A DNA stretch of 64,000 bases from Planctomycetota bacterium. GTDB lineage: Bacteria > Planctomycetota > B15-G4. The translations under genes and the position numbers were made by a program. Below are positions 56,998 to 64,000 of the stretch, piece after piece. Where the stretch lies: positions 1 to 64,000 of the forward strand of contig JAJDER010000070.1 of assembly GCA_029259725.1 (NCBI GenBank), read 5' to 3'. Position 1 is the first letter of the stretch. Each line of letters opens with the position of its first letter. Below the pieces are notes generated by a model. It ran no database searches. It was not told the origin of the DNA and saw only the letters and a list, made by a program, of their open reading frames with translations.

Positions 56998-58400
56998 GGG
57001 TTCTCCTCCGGAAGCAGTTCGGCCCCGGACAGGCCGCGAAGGCGGTAGCGCGCACGACCGGCGTCGGCGCGGGCACGGGCGACGGCGTGCGCGAACTCCA
57101 GCCAGACGCGCTCGGCGTCCACCAGGTCGAGGAAGGAGGCGTCGTCGTTCTGGTACGCCGTGAGCGTGGTGTTCACGTTCACCTCGGCGAGCGGGATCAG
57201 CTCCTCCTGGTAGAGCGACACGCGCCTGATCGCGTCCCCTAGCCGGAACAACTCCATCTCGATCTCCGCCGCCGTCCGGTTGCGCGCCGCGGCCAGATCG
57301 CCGAGGGCGGCGGAGAGGTTGGCGCGCGCCTCGTGGCCCATGGCCTCGTCGCGGCTGCGGAAGATGGGCAGGTCCACACCGAAGCTCACGGCGATGGCGT
57401 CGTTGCCGGAGTCCTTGATGGCCGGGCCGCTCGCCGCACTGATCGCGGTGTAGTCCACGCCCAGCGCGAAGCCGGGGTAGCCGGCGAGGTCCGCGAGGGA
57501 GACGCCCAGCTCCGCCGCCTCCACGGCCAGGCGGCGAGCGCGCAGGTCCGGGCTGGTCTCTTCGAGCCGCGCGAGCATCGCCGCCGACTCCGGGACGTGC
57601 CTCGGCGCGGGCAGCTCATCGCGGGGCTCGAGCGGGGCCCCGGTCGGTCGGTCGAGGATGGTGTTGACCCGCGCGCGCAGCGGTCGCTGCAACTCCTCAC
57701 TGGCACGCAGGCGGTCCTCGAGGATGCCCAGCTCGACCTGGGCGCGCGTGAGATCGTGATGCGTGCCGACGCCGGCGGCGTAGCGTTGGCGCGCGATCGG
57801 CTCCCACTGCACGAGCAGGTCGCGGTGGTCCCGCGCGATGGCGGCGTCGGCGCGGGCGTGCAGGAGTTCGATCCACGCCTCGCCGAGCTCGACCTCGACC
57901 GCGAGGCGCGTGAGGATGAACTGCTCGCGGGCGACCTCGGCCAGGGCCACGGCCTGTTGTCCAGCGAGATCGAGCGTGCCGAACCAGGGGAAGCCCTGGG
58001 TCAGGCTCGCGCGCCAGTCCATCGCGCCGCCCCGCGTCTGGACCTCGTCCAGGTAGGGCGAGAAGGTCAGCCGCGGGTCGGGCAGGCTGGTGACCTGCGG
58101 GATGCGCTCGAGGGCCGCGCGCCAGCGCTGGTGCGCGGCGCGTACGCGGGGATTGCGGCTCACGGCCACGGCCAGGGCGCCGTCGAGGTCGGCCGTCGCA
58201 AGGTCAGCCGTCGCAAGGTCAGCGGTCGCTGCGTCGGCGGTCGCTGCGTCGGCCCGGGCCGCGTCAGCAAGAGGCCCGCCGCGAGGCGTGCCGGACGCCG
58301 CCGCCCAGTGCTCCATGCGGGAGCGGTACTCCGGCGACGTCGTGTCGCAGGCCGCCAGCGACACCAGCAGGACCATCGGGGAGAGCGTGGAGATGCGCAT
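56994..58400 (-). CDS. cusC: CusC/TolC-type outer-membrane efflux lipoprotein
   Basis: This 468-aa outer-membrane factor has a lipoprotein signal (VLLVSLAACDTT) with Cys at the lipobox. A low-complexity ADLATADL repeat follows, encoded by 15-bp-type tandem DNA. The TolC helical hairpins come after (AVAVSRNPRVRAAHQRWRAA, SLTQGFPWFGTLDLAGQQ, then RYAAGVGTHHDLTRAQVEL), typical of the OEP family. The operon places it as the outer-membrane channel for the CusB/CusA proteins. Confidence 0.9.
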   Translation of the reverse strand: MRISTLSPMVLLVSLAACDTTSPEYRSRMEHWAAASGTPRGGPLADAARADAATADAATADLATADLATADLDGALAVAVSRNPRVRAAHQRWRAALERIPQVTSLPDPRLTFSPYLDEVQTRGGAMDWRASLTQGFPWFGTLDLAGQQAVALAEVAREQFILTRLAVEVELGEAWIELLHARADAAIARDHRDLLVQWEPIARQRYAAGVGTHHDLTRAQVELGILEDRLRASEELQRPLRARVNTILDRPTGAPLEPRDELPAPRHVPESAAMLARLEETSPDLRARRLAVEAAELGVSLADLAGYPGFALGVDYTAISAASGPAIKDSGNDAIAVSFGVDLPIFRSRDEAMGHEARANLSAALGDLAAARNRTAAEIEMELFRLGDAIRRVSLYQEELIPLAEVNVNTTLTAYQNDDASFLDLVDAERVWLEFAHAVARARADAGRARYRLRGLSGAELLPEENP

Positions 58401-58457
58401 GGGATCAAGGGCCGCGGGTCGGCGCCCCGGCAGAGCGCCGACCCGACAGCACGGGGC

Positions 58458-58742
58458 TCACTTGGGGAGTTCGGCTCCGGCCTCGGCCAGCGCCGCCACC
58501 TTGCCGGCGTCGTCGAGCGCCGCGAAGTCCTCGGAGCAACCGTCGCAGCAGAAACCGATGGTCGCACCGGCGTACTCGAACGTGCCGCCTTCGGGCTCCA
58601 CGTCACCGCCCATGATCGGGCACTTGGAGTTGAGCGTGAGGCTGACGACCTCGGCGACCGGCGAGGCGTCGTCACCCCCGGCCGTGCAGCCGGCGGCCAC
58701 GAGGAGCAGGCAGGAGGTCAGGATCAGGGTGATGCGGGACAT
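58458..58742 (-). CDS. Small lipoprotein with YHS/TRASH-type metal motif
   Basis: The 94-aa protein begins at ATG 58742 with GGAGA 7 nt upstream. LTSCLLLVAAGCTAGG is a lipoprotein signal. The body has CPIMGGDVEPEGGTFEYAG and IGFCCDGCSEDF, the layout of YHS/TRASH heavy-metal-binding proteins in which CPIMG and CC..C bind the metal. It lies 57 nt upstream of the cusC gene in the same direction, so it probably buffers or delivers periplasmic copper or a similar ion to the efflux pump. Confidence 0.8.
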   Translation of the reverse strand: MSRITLILTSCLLLVAAGCTAGGDDASPVAEVVSLTLNSKCPIMGGDVEPEGGTFEYAGATIGFCCDGCSEDFAALDDAGKVAALAEAGAELPK

Positions 58743-58907
58743 GCGTATTCTCCGGGCATCGGGTCCGGGCGGACCCATGGGGTGAGGGGTGCAAGGGAGA
58801 CGGAGGGATTCCGTCGTCCCGGAAGACAGGGGTGGCTCGGGGAGGAGCCGGGCGGACGCAACGAGCCGGGATGCGCGACGGAGCGAGCCGTCACACGACA
58901 CGTCCGC

Positions 58908-59318
58908 TCAGAGCAACATCACGCAGCAGCGCAGCCGTGTCGTCGCATCGGCGAACGCCGCGCGGGACCCGGAGCCGGACGGCTTACGGATCGGTTCCGG
59001 CGACACCGGACGCGCCACCGACTCGGACCAGCTCGGGAGCACGGGCGGGTCGAGGGGCAGCACGGTCACGTCGCGCGAGGGTGCGGGAGGCGCGGTCGGA
59101 AGTGGCTCGACGTGGCAGGCGCAAGGCGGACGCTCGAGGGACAGAGCGCCCGCGCTGGTCCCGCACCCGCAACAGCACTCCTCGAACACCGGGTCGGACC
59201 CGGCGCAGGTGGCTTCCGCCGCCACCGGCCCCGCGATCAGCGCCACGACCACGAGGAGCAGGACACCGCGCACCGGGGCGCGGAGGTCTCGGGCGGTTCG
59301 CACGGTGTGGTGCCGCAT
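58908..59318 (-). CDS. Small Cys-rich exported protein
   Basis: The 136-aa protein starts at ATG 59318 with GGAAGTG 7 nt upstream. A signal peptide (GVLLLVVVALIAGPVAAEA) is followed by a compact cysteine cluster (CAGSDPVFEECCCGCGTSAG, then PPCACHV) and a proline-rich tail ending in RLRCCVMLL. I recognise no family. Position at the head of the metal-efflux operon and its dense cysteines suggest metal binding or sensing in the periplasm. A promoter (TTGGCC-18-TATCCT) lies at 59376-59405. Confidence 0.6.
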   Translation of the reverse strand: MRHHTVRTARDLRAPVRGVLLLVVVALIAGPVAAEATCAGSDPVFEECCCGCGTSAGALSLERPPCACHVEPLPTAPPAPSRDVTVLPLDPPVLPSWSESVARPVSPEPIRKPSGSGSRAAFADATTRLRCCVMLL

Positions 59319-59375
59319 GGGGATCACTTCCGCGGGCTCTCCGGTGCCCGCTGGACCGTCCAGCTCGCTCGATGC

Positions 59376-59405
59376 AGGATACGGACCCGGCGCGGATGAG
59401 GCCAA
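59376..59405 (-). promoter_or_regulatory. Sigma-70-type promoter for the metal-efflux operon
   Basis: On the minus strand TTGGCC and TATCCT are separated by 18 bp, with the predicted start near 59369 and a leader of about 50 nt. No operator repeat was recognised. Confidence 0.4.
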
Positions 59406-59482
59406 CCCCTGAACCCTCCGCCACGAGCCGGCCACCCGACCAGGCCTGATCGGGCCCTATCGGCACCCGGAGCCCTCATCCT

Positions 59483-60652
59483 TTGCTGTGCACCGTCGCC
59501 ACCAACACACATGCCGATGGATCGATGGCGATCGAGCCACTCTGCGAGCAGGTGCGCGCGTCCCTGGGCGGCCGATCGCCGGACGTGGTCGTGATCTTCT
59601 TCACGGCCCACCATCGCCCCCACGTCGAGCGCTTCCGCGAGCGCGTGCTGCGCCTGCTGCGGCCACGCATCGTTCTCGGCTGCCCGTGTTCGGGCGTCAT
59701 CGGCGGCGAGACCGAGGTGGAGGGCCGGCCCGGCCTGACCCTCTGGGGTGCCCGCTGGGCCGAGGCCGACGTGGTCCCGTTCCACCTCGAACTCGATGAG
59801 GTCGACGGGCAGCCGGGCCTGGTGGGCTGGCCCTCGTCGCTTCCCGAGGGCGCCGGCTTCATCGTCCTGGCCGATCCGTTCTCCACGCCCGGCGACGAAC
59901 TCGTGGCCGGTTTTCGCGAGCGCTATCCGGGCGCGCCCGTGGTCGGCGGACTCGCCAGCGGCGCGCGGCAGGCCGCCGAAGCACAGCTGATCACGACCCA
60001 CGGCGTGGCTGACGAGGGCGCGGTGTGCCTCGCCATCGGCGGCGGCACGCGGCTCGATGCGGTGGTCAGCCAGGGCTGTCGTCCCATCGGCCGGCCCTTC
60101 GTGATCACGAGCGGCGAGCGCAACGTGATCGCCACCCTGGGCGGCAAGCCCGCGTTCAAGCAGCTCGTGTCGGTGCTGCGCTCGATCGACAAACGCGACC
60201 GCGAGCTGACCCAGGGCGGCGCGATCCACGTCGGGCGCGTCGTCGATGAGCGCAAGAGCCGCTTCGGCCCCGGCGACCTGCTGGTGCGCTCCATCACCCA
60301 CATCGACACCGACTCGGAGAGCATCGCGCTGAGCGACTTCGTGCGACCGGGCCAGACGATCCAGTTCATGGTGCGCGATGCCCAGGCGGCGTCGGCCGAA
60401 CTCGAGACCATGCTCGCCGAAGAAGCGGCGCGGGGGCCGGCGTCGGGAGCGCTGCTGTTCTCGTGCAATGGCCGGGGTGAACGCTTCTTCGGCGCGCCAC
60501 ACCACGATCTCGGCCGGGTGCGTGACGGCCTGGGGGACATCCCCGTGGCCGGCTTCTTCGCCGCCGGCGAGATCGGCCCTGTGGGTGGCGAGCCCTTCAT
60601 GCACGGGTACACGGCCTCGTTGGCGCTCTTCCGAGACGCACCACGAAGCTGA
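59483..60652 (+). CDS. FIST domain protein
   Basis: This 389-aa protein has the FIST N and C domains. The N-terminal part runs from PDVVVIFFTAHHRPHVERFR through LGCPCSGVIGGETEVEG and GFIVLADPF to VVGGLASGARQ. The C-terminal part has ALLFSCNGRGERFFGAPHHD and GFFAAGEIGPVGGEPFMHGY. FIST domains are sensory modules thought to bind small ligands such as amino acids. No output domain is attached. The start TTG at 59483 is chosen because the N-terminal FIST strand begins there; an in-frame ATG later (MAIEPLCEQ) is the alternative. It is divergent from the metal-efflux operon. Confidence 0.85.
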   Translation: MLCTVATNTHADGSMAIEPLCEQVRASLGGRSPDVVVIFFTAHHRPHVERFRERVLRLLRPRIVLGCPCSGVIGGETEVEGRPGLTLWGARWAEADVVPFHLELDEVDGQPGLVGWPSSLPEGAGFIVLADPFSTPGDELVAGFRERYPGAPVVGGLASGARQAAEAQLITTHGVADEGAVCLAIGGGTRLDAVVSQGCRPIGRPFVITSGERNVIATLGGKPAFKQLVSVLRSIDKRDRELTQGGAIHVGRVVDERKSRFGPGDLLVRSITHIDTDSESIALSDFVRPGQTIQFMVRDAQAASAELETMLAEEAARGPASGALLFSCNGRGERFFGAPHHDLGRVRDGLGDIPVAGFFAAGEIGPVGGEPFMHGYTASLALFRDAPRS

Positions 60653-60710
60653 GCAGCAGGCCCTCGGTGAACGCGAGTCGCGCGGGCCTCCAGCGGTCGC
60701 GGCCTGCGTG

Positions 60711-62366
60711 TCAGCCGTCGTTGCCCAGGGCGATGCGGATGCGTTCGCGCACGCCGGCATCGGACTCGTTGTGCAGCGCGGCCCGGAGCGTGTCCAGCGC
60801 GCGGCTGGCCGCGGGCTCGGTCGCGAAGTCGCGCAGCGCCAGGGCCGCGAGCGCGCGGTGCTGGGGGCGCAGGTCATGCAGCAGGCGCTTCTCCAGGGCG
60901 ACGCGCACGCGCTCCTCGTGTGCCGACGAGGGCGCCTCGGCGCTCCCGAAGCCGATCGAGAGCCCGCGCGACAGGCGGTCGTACTCCAGGCTCATCGACA
61001 GCGCGCCCAGCTCGGCGAAGGCCAGCGCGTCGTCCTTCTCGTCGGCCAGCGCCCCGGCCAGCACCGCTTGCGCGGCGCGCGCCTGATCGAGCTGGTCCCG
61101 CTCCACCTGGGTCAGGCCGAGCAGCGAGACCACGGCGCGCAACCGATCGTCGACGCTCGCCGACGGATCGCGAAGCGTCGCGGCCAGCTCGTCGAGCGCG
61201 GGCGGATCGTGGGCCAGGGCCCTGGCGAACCCGACCAGACGCACCATGCGGTCCGCCGCCTCTCCGGGCGCGAGGCCCTCGACGTCGGCCGTGTCGCGCA
61301 GCAGGGCACCCAGCGCCGCGCGGGCCTCCGGGCTGCTCCCGCGCGCGAGGACCCACAGAGCCGCGTTGGCCGTGGTCCGGTCGCCGCGCTTGTTGCCCAC
61401 CTGCAGGCCCGACTCCAGGTTGGACCACACGGTCTGCGGGCCGGCCCCGGCTCGCGACTCACCGACTCCGGCTCCGGTTCCGGGCTCACCGCGTCGGATC
61501 GCGTCGCGCAATATCGGCACCACCACGTCGGGTCGGCGGTCGAGTCCGGTGCCGAGGACCAGCAGCGCCGCGGCCTTGATGCGACGCTCCGCCGACGAGT
61601 CCGCGGAGGTCTTCAGCTCCCCGCGCGCCCAGGCGACGACGGTCGGGTCCGGCGGCCGCGTGACCTCGAAGGAGAGGAGTTCCTCGCGCCGCTCGAGCAC
61701 CGCGAGCGAGAACTCATGGGTCGGCATGGACAGCCCGGGCTGCGCGAGGCGCAGCGGATCCCAGGCCGCAGCCGCGATCACGTCCGCCTTCCAGTCCCAG
61801 GACAGCCGCTCGATGTCGGCCAACAGCACGGCGCCCCCGCCGAGGGCCGCGCGTGCCAGGGCCACGCCGGCCCGGGCTTCATCGGCGCGGGCGCGGGCCT
61901 CGGCCAGGAAGCCGGGCGCCTCGTCCACCTGTCCCGCCGCGAAGGTCTCGTCGAGGAAGGTCTTCACGCGCTCGAGCACCAGATCGCGGCGGCGCGTGCG
62001 CGGCATGAGCACGTCATCGAGGCGCTCGAGGTCGCCGACGAACTCGACGACGCGCTGGGAGATCCCGAGGCCATCGTCGACGACCGCGCGGTGTGCTTCC
62101 GCCACGGTCGGGATCTCGAGTCGACGCGGCGCGTCACCCGCTGCCGTCGACGTGAAGTTCGTGGCGGGGTGGTCGGGCAGGCCCTCGCGAACCCCAGGCG
62201 TGGCCGACGCGGAGCCTGGGGCCAGGTCGGACGTCGCGAGGTGCGTCGGGTCTCCCTCGGTGCCTTCCGAAACACCGGGCGTCTCGATCAGCACCCAGAC
62301 GGCGCCCAGCGCCACGAGGGCGGTGACGGCCAGCCCCGCCCCCATGACTCCACGCGAGCGCTTCAC
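60711..62366 (-). CDS. Anchored protein with HEAT-like repeats
   Basis: This 551-aa protein has an N-terminal signal or anchor (GVMGAGLAVTALVALGAVWV). A long helical region follows with no recognised domain. HEAT-like repeats are visible at the C-terminus (RALAALALRDFATEPAASRA, ALHNESDAGVRERIRIAL), with a second repeat-like stretch around residues 260-350. Such repeats bind partner proteins. GTG 62366 overlaps the symporter stop (GTGA), so both are translated from one mRNA. The ORF-track version (969 aa) extends antisense into the symporter gene. Confidence 0.7.
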   Translation of the reverse strand: MKRSRGVMGAGLAVTALVALGAVWVLIETPGVSEGTEGDPTHLATSDLAPGSASATPGVREGLPDHPATNFTSTAAGDAPRRLEIPTVAEAHRAVVDDGLGISQRVVEFVGDLERLDDVLMPRTRRRDLVLERVKTFLDETFAAGQVDEAPGFLAEARARADEARAGVALARAALGGGAVLLADIERLSWDWKADVIAAAAWDPLRLAQPGLSMPTHEFSLAVLERREELLSFEVTRPPDPTVVAWARGELKTSADSSAERRIKAAALLVLGTGLDRRPDVVVPILRDAIRRGEPGTGAGVGESRAGAGPQTVWSNLESGLQVGNKRGDRTTANAALWVLARGSSPEARAALGALLRDTADVEGLAPGEAADRMVRLVGFARALAHDPPALDELAATLRDPSASVDDRLRAVVSLLGLTQVERDQLDQARAAQAVLAGALADEKDDALAFAELGALSMSLEYDRLSRGLSIGFGSAEAPSSAHEERVRVALEKRLLHDLRPQHRALAALALRDFATEPAASRALDTLRAALHNESDAGVRERIRIALGNDG

Positions 62367-63883
62367 GGCGCGGGCTCCGGCGCGGGGTCCGGCGCGGGGT
62401 CCGGCGCGGGGTCGCGCGGCTTCGTCACCAGGCTCACGACGATCATCAGCACCACGGCCACGATCACCGAGGGCACGACCGCGTCCACCGACGAACCCTC
62501 GGGCAGGCCCATGCGCGCGGCGGCCCAGGGGCCCAGCTCGAGGTTGCGCCAGGTCACCGCGCAGGTGACGGCGGCGAGCATCGACGTCACCGCCCCCGCC
62601 GGCGTGGCCCGCTTCCAGAACAGCGCGGCCAGCAGCGGCGGCGTGATCCCGACCCCATAGATCGTGTAGGCGAAGAGGGCCACGCTGAAGAACTCCTCGT
62701 CGCCGAGGGCCACCACCACCGCGATCAACGCCAGCAGTCCGACGACGACGCGCGCGGCCCGGAGCAGTTCCGCCTCGCTGGCGGTGCGGCGCACGAAGCG
62801 CTGGTAGACGTCGCGCACCAGCGAGGTCGACGACGCCAGCAGGTAGCTGTCGGCGGTGGACACGATGATCGCCAGGATGCTCGCCACGAGCACGGCGCCC
62901 AGCAGCGGCGGCAGTACGGTGAGCCCCAGTTCGAGCACGATCGGCCCCGGGCTCTCGAGCCCCGGCAGGAGCACGCTGCCGCCGACCGCGACCAGGATGA
63001 TGATCGCGTCCAGCACCAGCACCGAGGGGATCAGGCACAGCACCGCCAGGCGCGCGGCGCGGTCGCTCTTCGCCGCGAGGAAGCGTTGGTGCAGGTTCGC
63101 GTCGCCGATCACGAGCAGGAACAGCGGCAGGGTGCGCGAGAGGATGTCGAACAGCGAGTAGTGCCCGCCGAGTTGCCGCGCGCTCTCGGGCAGGGCGCCG
63201 AGCGGCGCGAAGACCAGGCCGGACGTGCCCGCCCCCGTGGCCGAGGCCACGACCTGCGGCGCGTCGGCCACCGCGCTCCACACGACCGGCAGGGCCAGGA
63301 TCAGGCCGAGGCCCATGAGCACGCCGTTGAAGGTGTCGGTCAGCGCGATGCTCATCAGCCCGGCGAGGGCCGTGTAGCCGGCGATGGCCACGGCCACGAG
63401 GATCAGCAACGTCGTCGTCGACACCTCGCCCGCGCCGAACATGCCGGAGGTCTCCAGGGTCCGGCGCAGCACCGACTCCGCCGCGCGCAGCTGGTAGCTG
63501 ACGATCACCAGGTAGGCCAGCACGAGGGTCAGCGTGCCGAGCACGCGCGCCGCCGGGCCGAAGCGTTCCTCCAGGATGTCCTGCAGGGTGTAGCGGCCCC
63601 TGGCGCGCACGCGCGTGCACAGGAACGCGAGCACGACCAGGCCCAGCGCCGTGGACAGGGGCACGAGCAGCGCCGGCAACCCGACGGTGTAGCCCTCCTC
63701 GGCCAGGCCGAAGATGGACCCGGTGCCGGTCCAGGTGGCCAGCAGCGTGCCGGTCAGCACGAAGGGGCCGAGACCGCGACCGGCCAGGCTGAACCCGGCC
63801 TGGGTCGTCACCTGACGCGACTTGACCAGCCCCACGCCGAGGAGGCCCAGCAGGTAGATCAGCAGGACGGCCGGAAACAGCAC
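62363..63883 (-). CDS. Sodium:solute symporter (SSS family)
   Basis: This 506-aa transporter has about 13 membrane helices. The SSS signature elements are FVLTGTLLATWTGTGSIFGL in TM1-2, YTLQDILEERFG, and LVASILAIIVSTADSYLLAS with the conserved sodium-site Ser/Thr region. The C-terminal tail is a cytoplasmic PDPAPDPAPDPAPEPAP repeat, encoded by 12-bp tandem DNA. The solute is unknown; PutP-like, sugar or solute/carboxylate uptake all remain possible. GTG 63883 has a TAGACT box 6 nt upstream and no ribosome binding site, again suggesting a leaderless mRNA. Confidence 0.9.
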   Translation of the reverse strand: MLFPAVLLIYLLGLLGVGLVKSRQVTTQAGFSLAGRGLGPFVLTGTLLATWTGTGSIFGLAEEGYTVGLPALLVPLSTALGLVVLAFLCTRVRARGRYTLQDILEERFGPAARVLGTLTLVLAYLVIVSYQLRAAESVLRRTLETSGMFGAGEVSTTTLLILVAVAIAGYTALAGLMSIALTDTFNGVLMGLGLILALPVVWSAVADAPQVVASATGAGTSGLVFAPLGALPESARQLGGHYSLFDILSRTLPLFLLVIGDANLHQRFLAAKSDRAARLAVLCLIPSVLVLDAIIILVAVGGSVLLPGLESPGPIVLELGLTVLPPLLGAVLVASILAIIVSTADSYLLASSTSLVRDVYQRFVRRTASEAELLRAARVVVGLLALIAVVVALGDEEFFSVALFAYTIYGVGITPPLLAALFWKRATPAGAVTSMLAAVTCAVTWRNLELGPWAAARMGLPEGSSVDAVVPSVIVAVVLMIVVSLVTKPRDPAPDPAPDPAPEPAP

Positions 63884-63889
63884 GGCGCC

Positions 63890-63895
63890 AGTCTA
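63890..63895 (-). promoter_or_regulatory. -10 box for the symporter gene (leaderless)
   Basis: TAGACT on the minus strand is followed by 6 nt (GGCGCC) and GTG 63883. No -35 is evident. Confidence 0.5.
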
Positions 63896-63925
63896 TCGCC
63901 GGGATCCGACGAGGGGCGCCGCCAC

Positions 63926-64000
63926 GTGAGGCACCTCCGTGTCGCCGCCGCGCTCCTCGCGGGCCTCGCCGCCGCGCTCCTCGCGGGCCTCGTCGCTGTC
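63926..64000 (+). CDS. Exported protein, 5' end only
   Basis: From GTG 63926 the 25 codons to the window edge encode an Arg-His start and an alanine/leucine-rich hydrophobic run (AAALLAGLAAALLAGLVAV), as in a signal peptide. GAGG lies about 11 nt upstream. The window ends inside the gene, so nothing else can be said. The hydrophobic core is formed by a perfect 24-bp duplication. Confidence 0.45.
   Translation, partial: MRHLRVAAALLAGLAAALLAGLVAV
63944..63991. repeat. Perfect 24-bp tandem duplication
   Basis: GCCGCCGCGCTCCTCGCGGG followed by CCTC occurs twice without change, in frame, inside the signal peptide region of the right-edge gene. Confidence 0.85.

Overview
The window is a GC-rich (about 70%) bacterial chromosome segment, densely coding, with no insertion sequence, prophage, CRISPR array or rRNA that I can see. 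Several features point to Planctomycetota or a close relative: a giant coiled-coil protein with an MJ0042-type finger, a MoxR/DUF58/DUF4350/DUF4129 membrane operon, HAF-repeat and metalloprotease secreted proteins sharing a C-terminal module, and squalene-oxidase-repeat proteins with a TonB-like anchor. This placement is inferred from family content, not from a marker-gene tree. Nearly all of the very long alternative ORFs are antisense shadows of real genes.

Layout. 1-6.4 kb: 3' part of a beta-helix/PA14 protein, then mfd and a SurA-like foldase. 6.4-11.9 kb: three tandem paralogues with an alpha/alpha-toroid (squalene-cyclase-like) domain, two of them with a TonB-type SxxxH anchor, then a DUF488 gene. 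12.4-16.8 kb: housekeeping genes (rpsT, a TPR protein, def, ribF), two small unknown genes and tRNA-Phe. 16.9-22.2 kb: one 1764-aa coiled-coil gene. 22.5-32.1 kb: a long minus-strand run carrying 3-hydroxyacyl-CoA dehydrogenase, two cyclophilins, enoyl-CoA hydratase, thiolase, a LeuD-LeuC fusion, a LeuB-type dehydrogenase and a degenerate LeuC-like protein. 32.5-38.2 kb: GNAT, glycosyltransferase, a multi-domain carboxypeptidase-regulatory-like protein and a second thiolase. 38.4-45.3 kb: an RDD/SpoIIM fusion facing the five-gene MoxR operon. 45.5-51.3 kb: a triple Cys-repeat secreted protein, a PepSY-like membrane protein, two secreted proteins and a PAS/Fis regulator. 51.3-59.3 kb: a complete CusCBA-type metal-efflux operon with two small metal-binding or Cys-rich secreted proteins. 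59.5-64 kb: a FIST protein, a HEAT-like protein, a sodium:solute symporter and the start of an exported protein.

Gene cooperation. The acyl-CoA genes (two thiolases, hydratase, dehydrogenase) cover the lower steps of beta-oxidation or acetoacetyl/butyryl-CoA metabolism. The Leu-type genes cover isomerisation and oxidative decarboxylation of a malate-type intermediate. The Cus operon moves copper, silver or similar ions from periplasm to outside. The MoxR operon is a membrane/chaperone module whose role is not established.

The most notable signals are: TANNNT -10 boxes 6-8 nt before the start codon of six genes, which suggests widespread leaderless transcription; the TonB-anchor plus toroid proteins; the LeuC-like protein that has lost the catalytic and Fe-S motifs beside an intact LeuD-LeuC fusion; the triple CC-x-x-C repeat protein; and a C-terminal module shared by unrelated secreted proteins.
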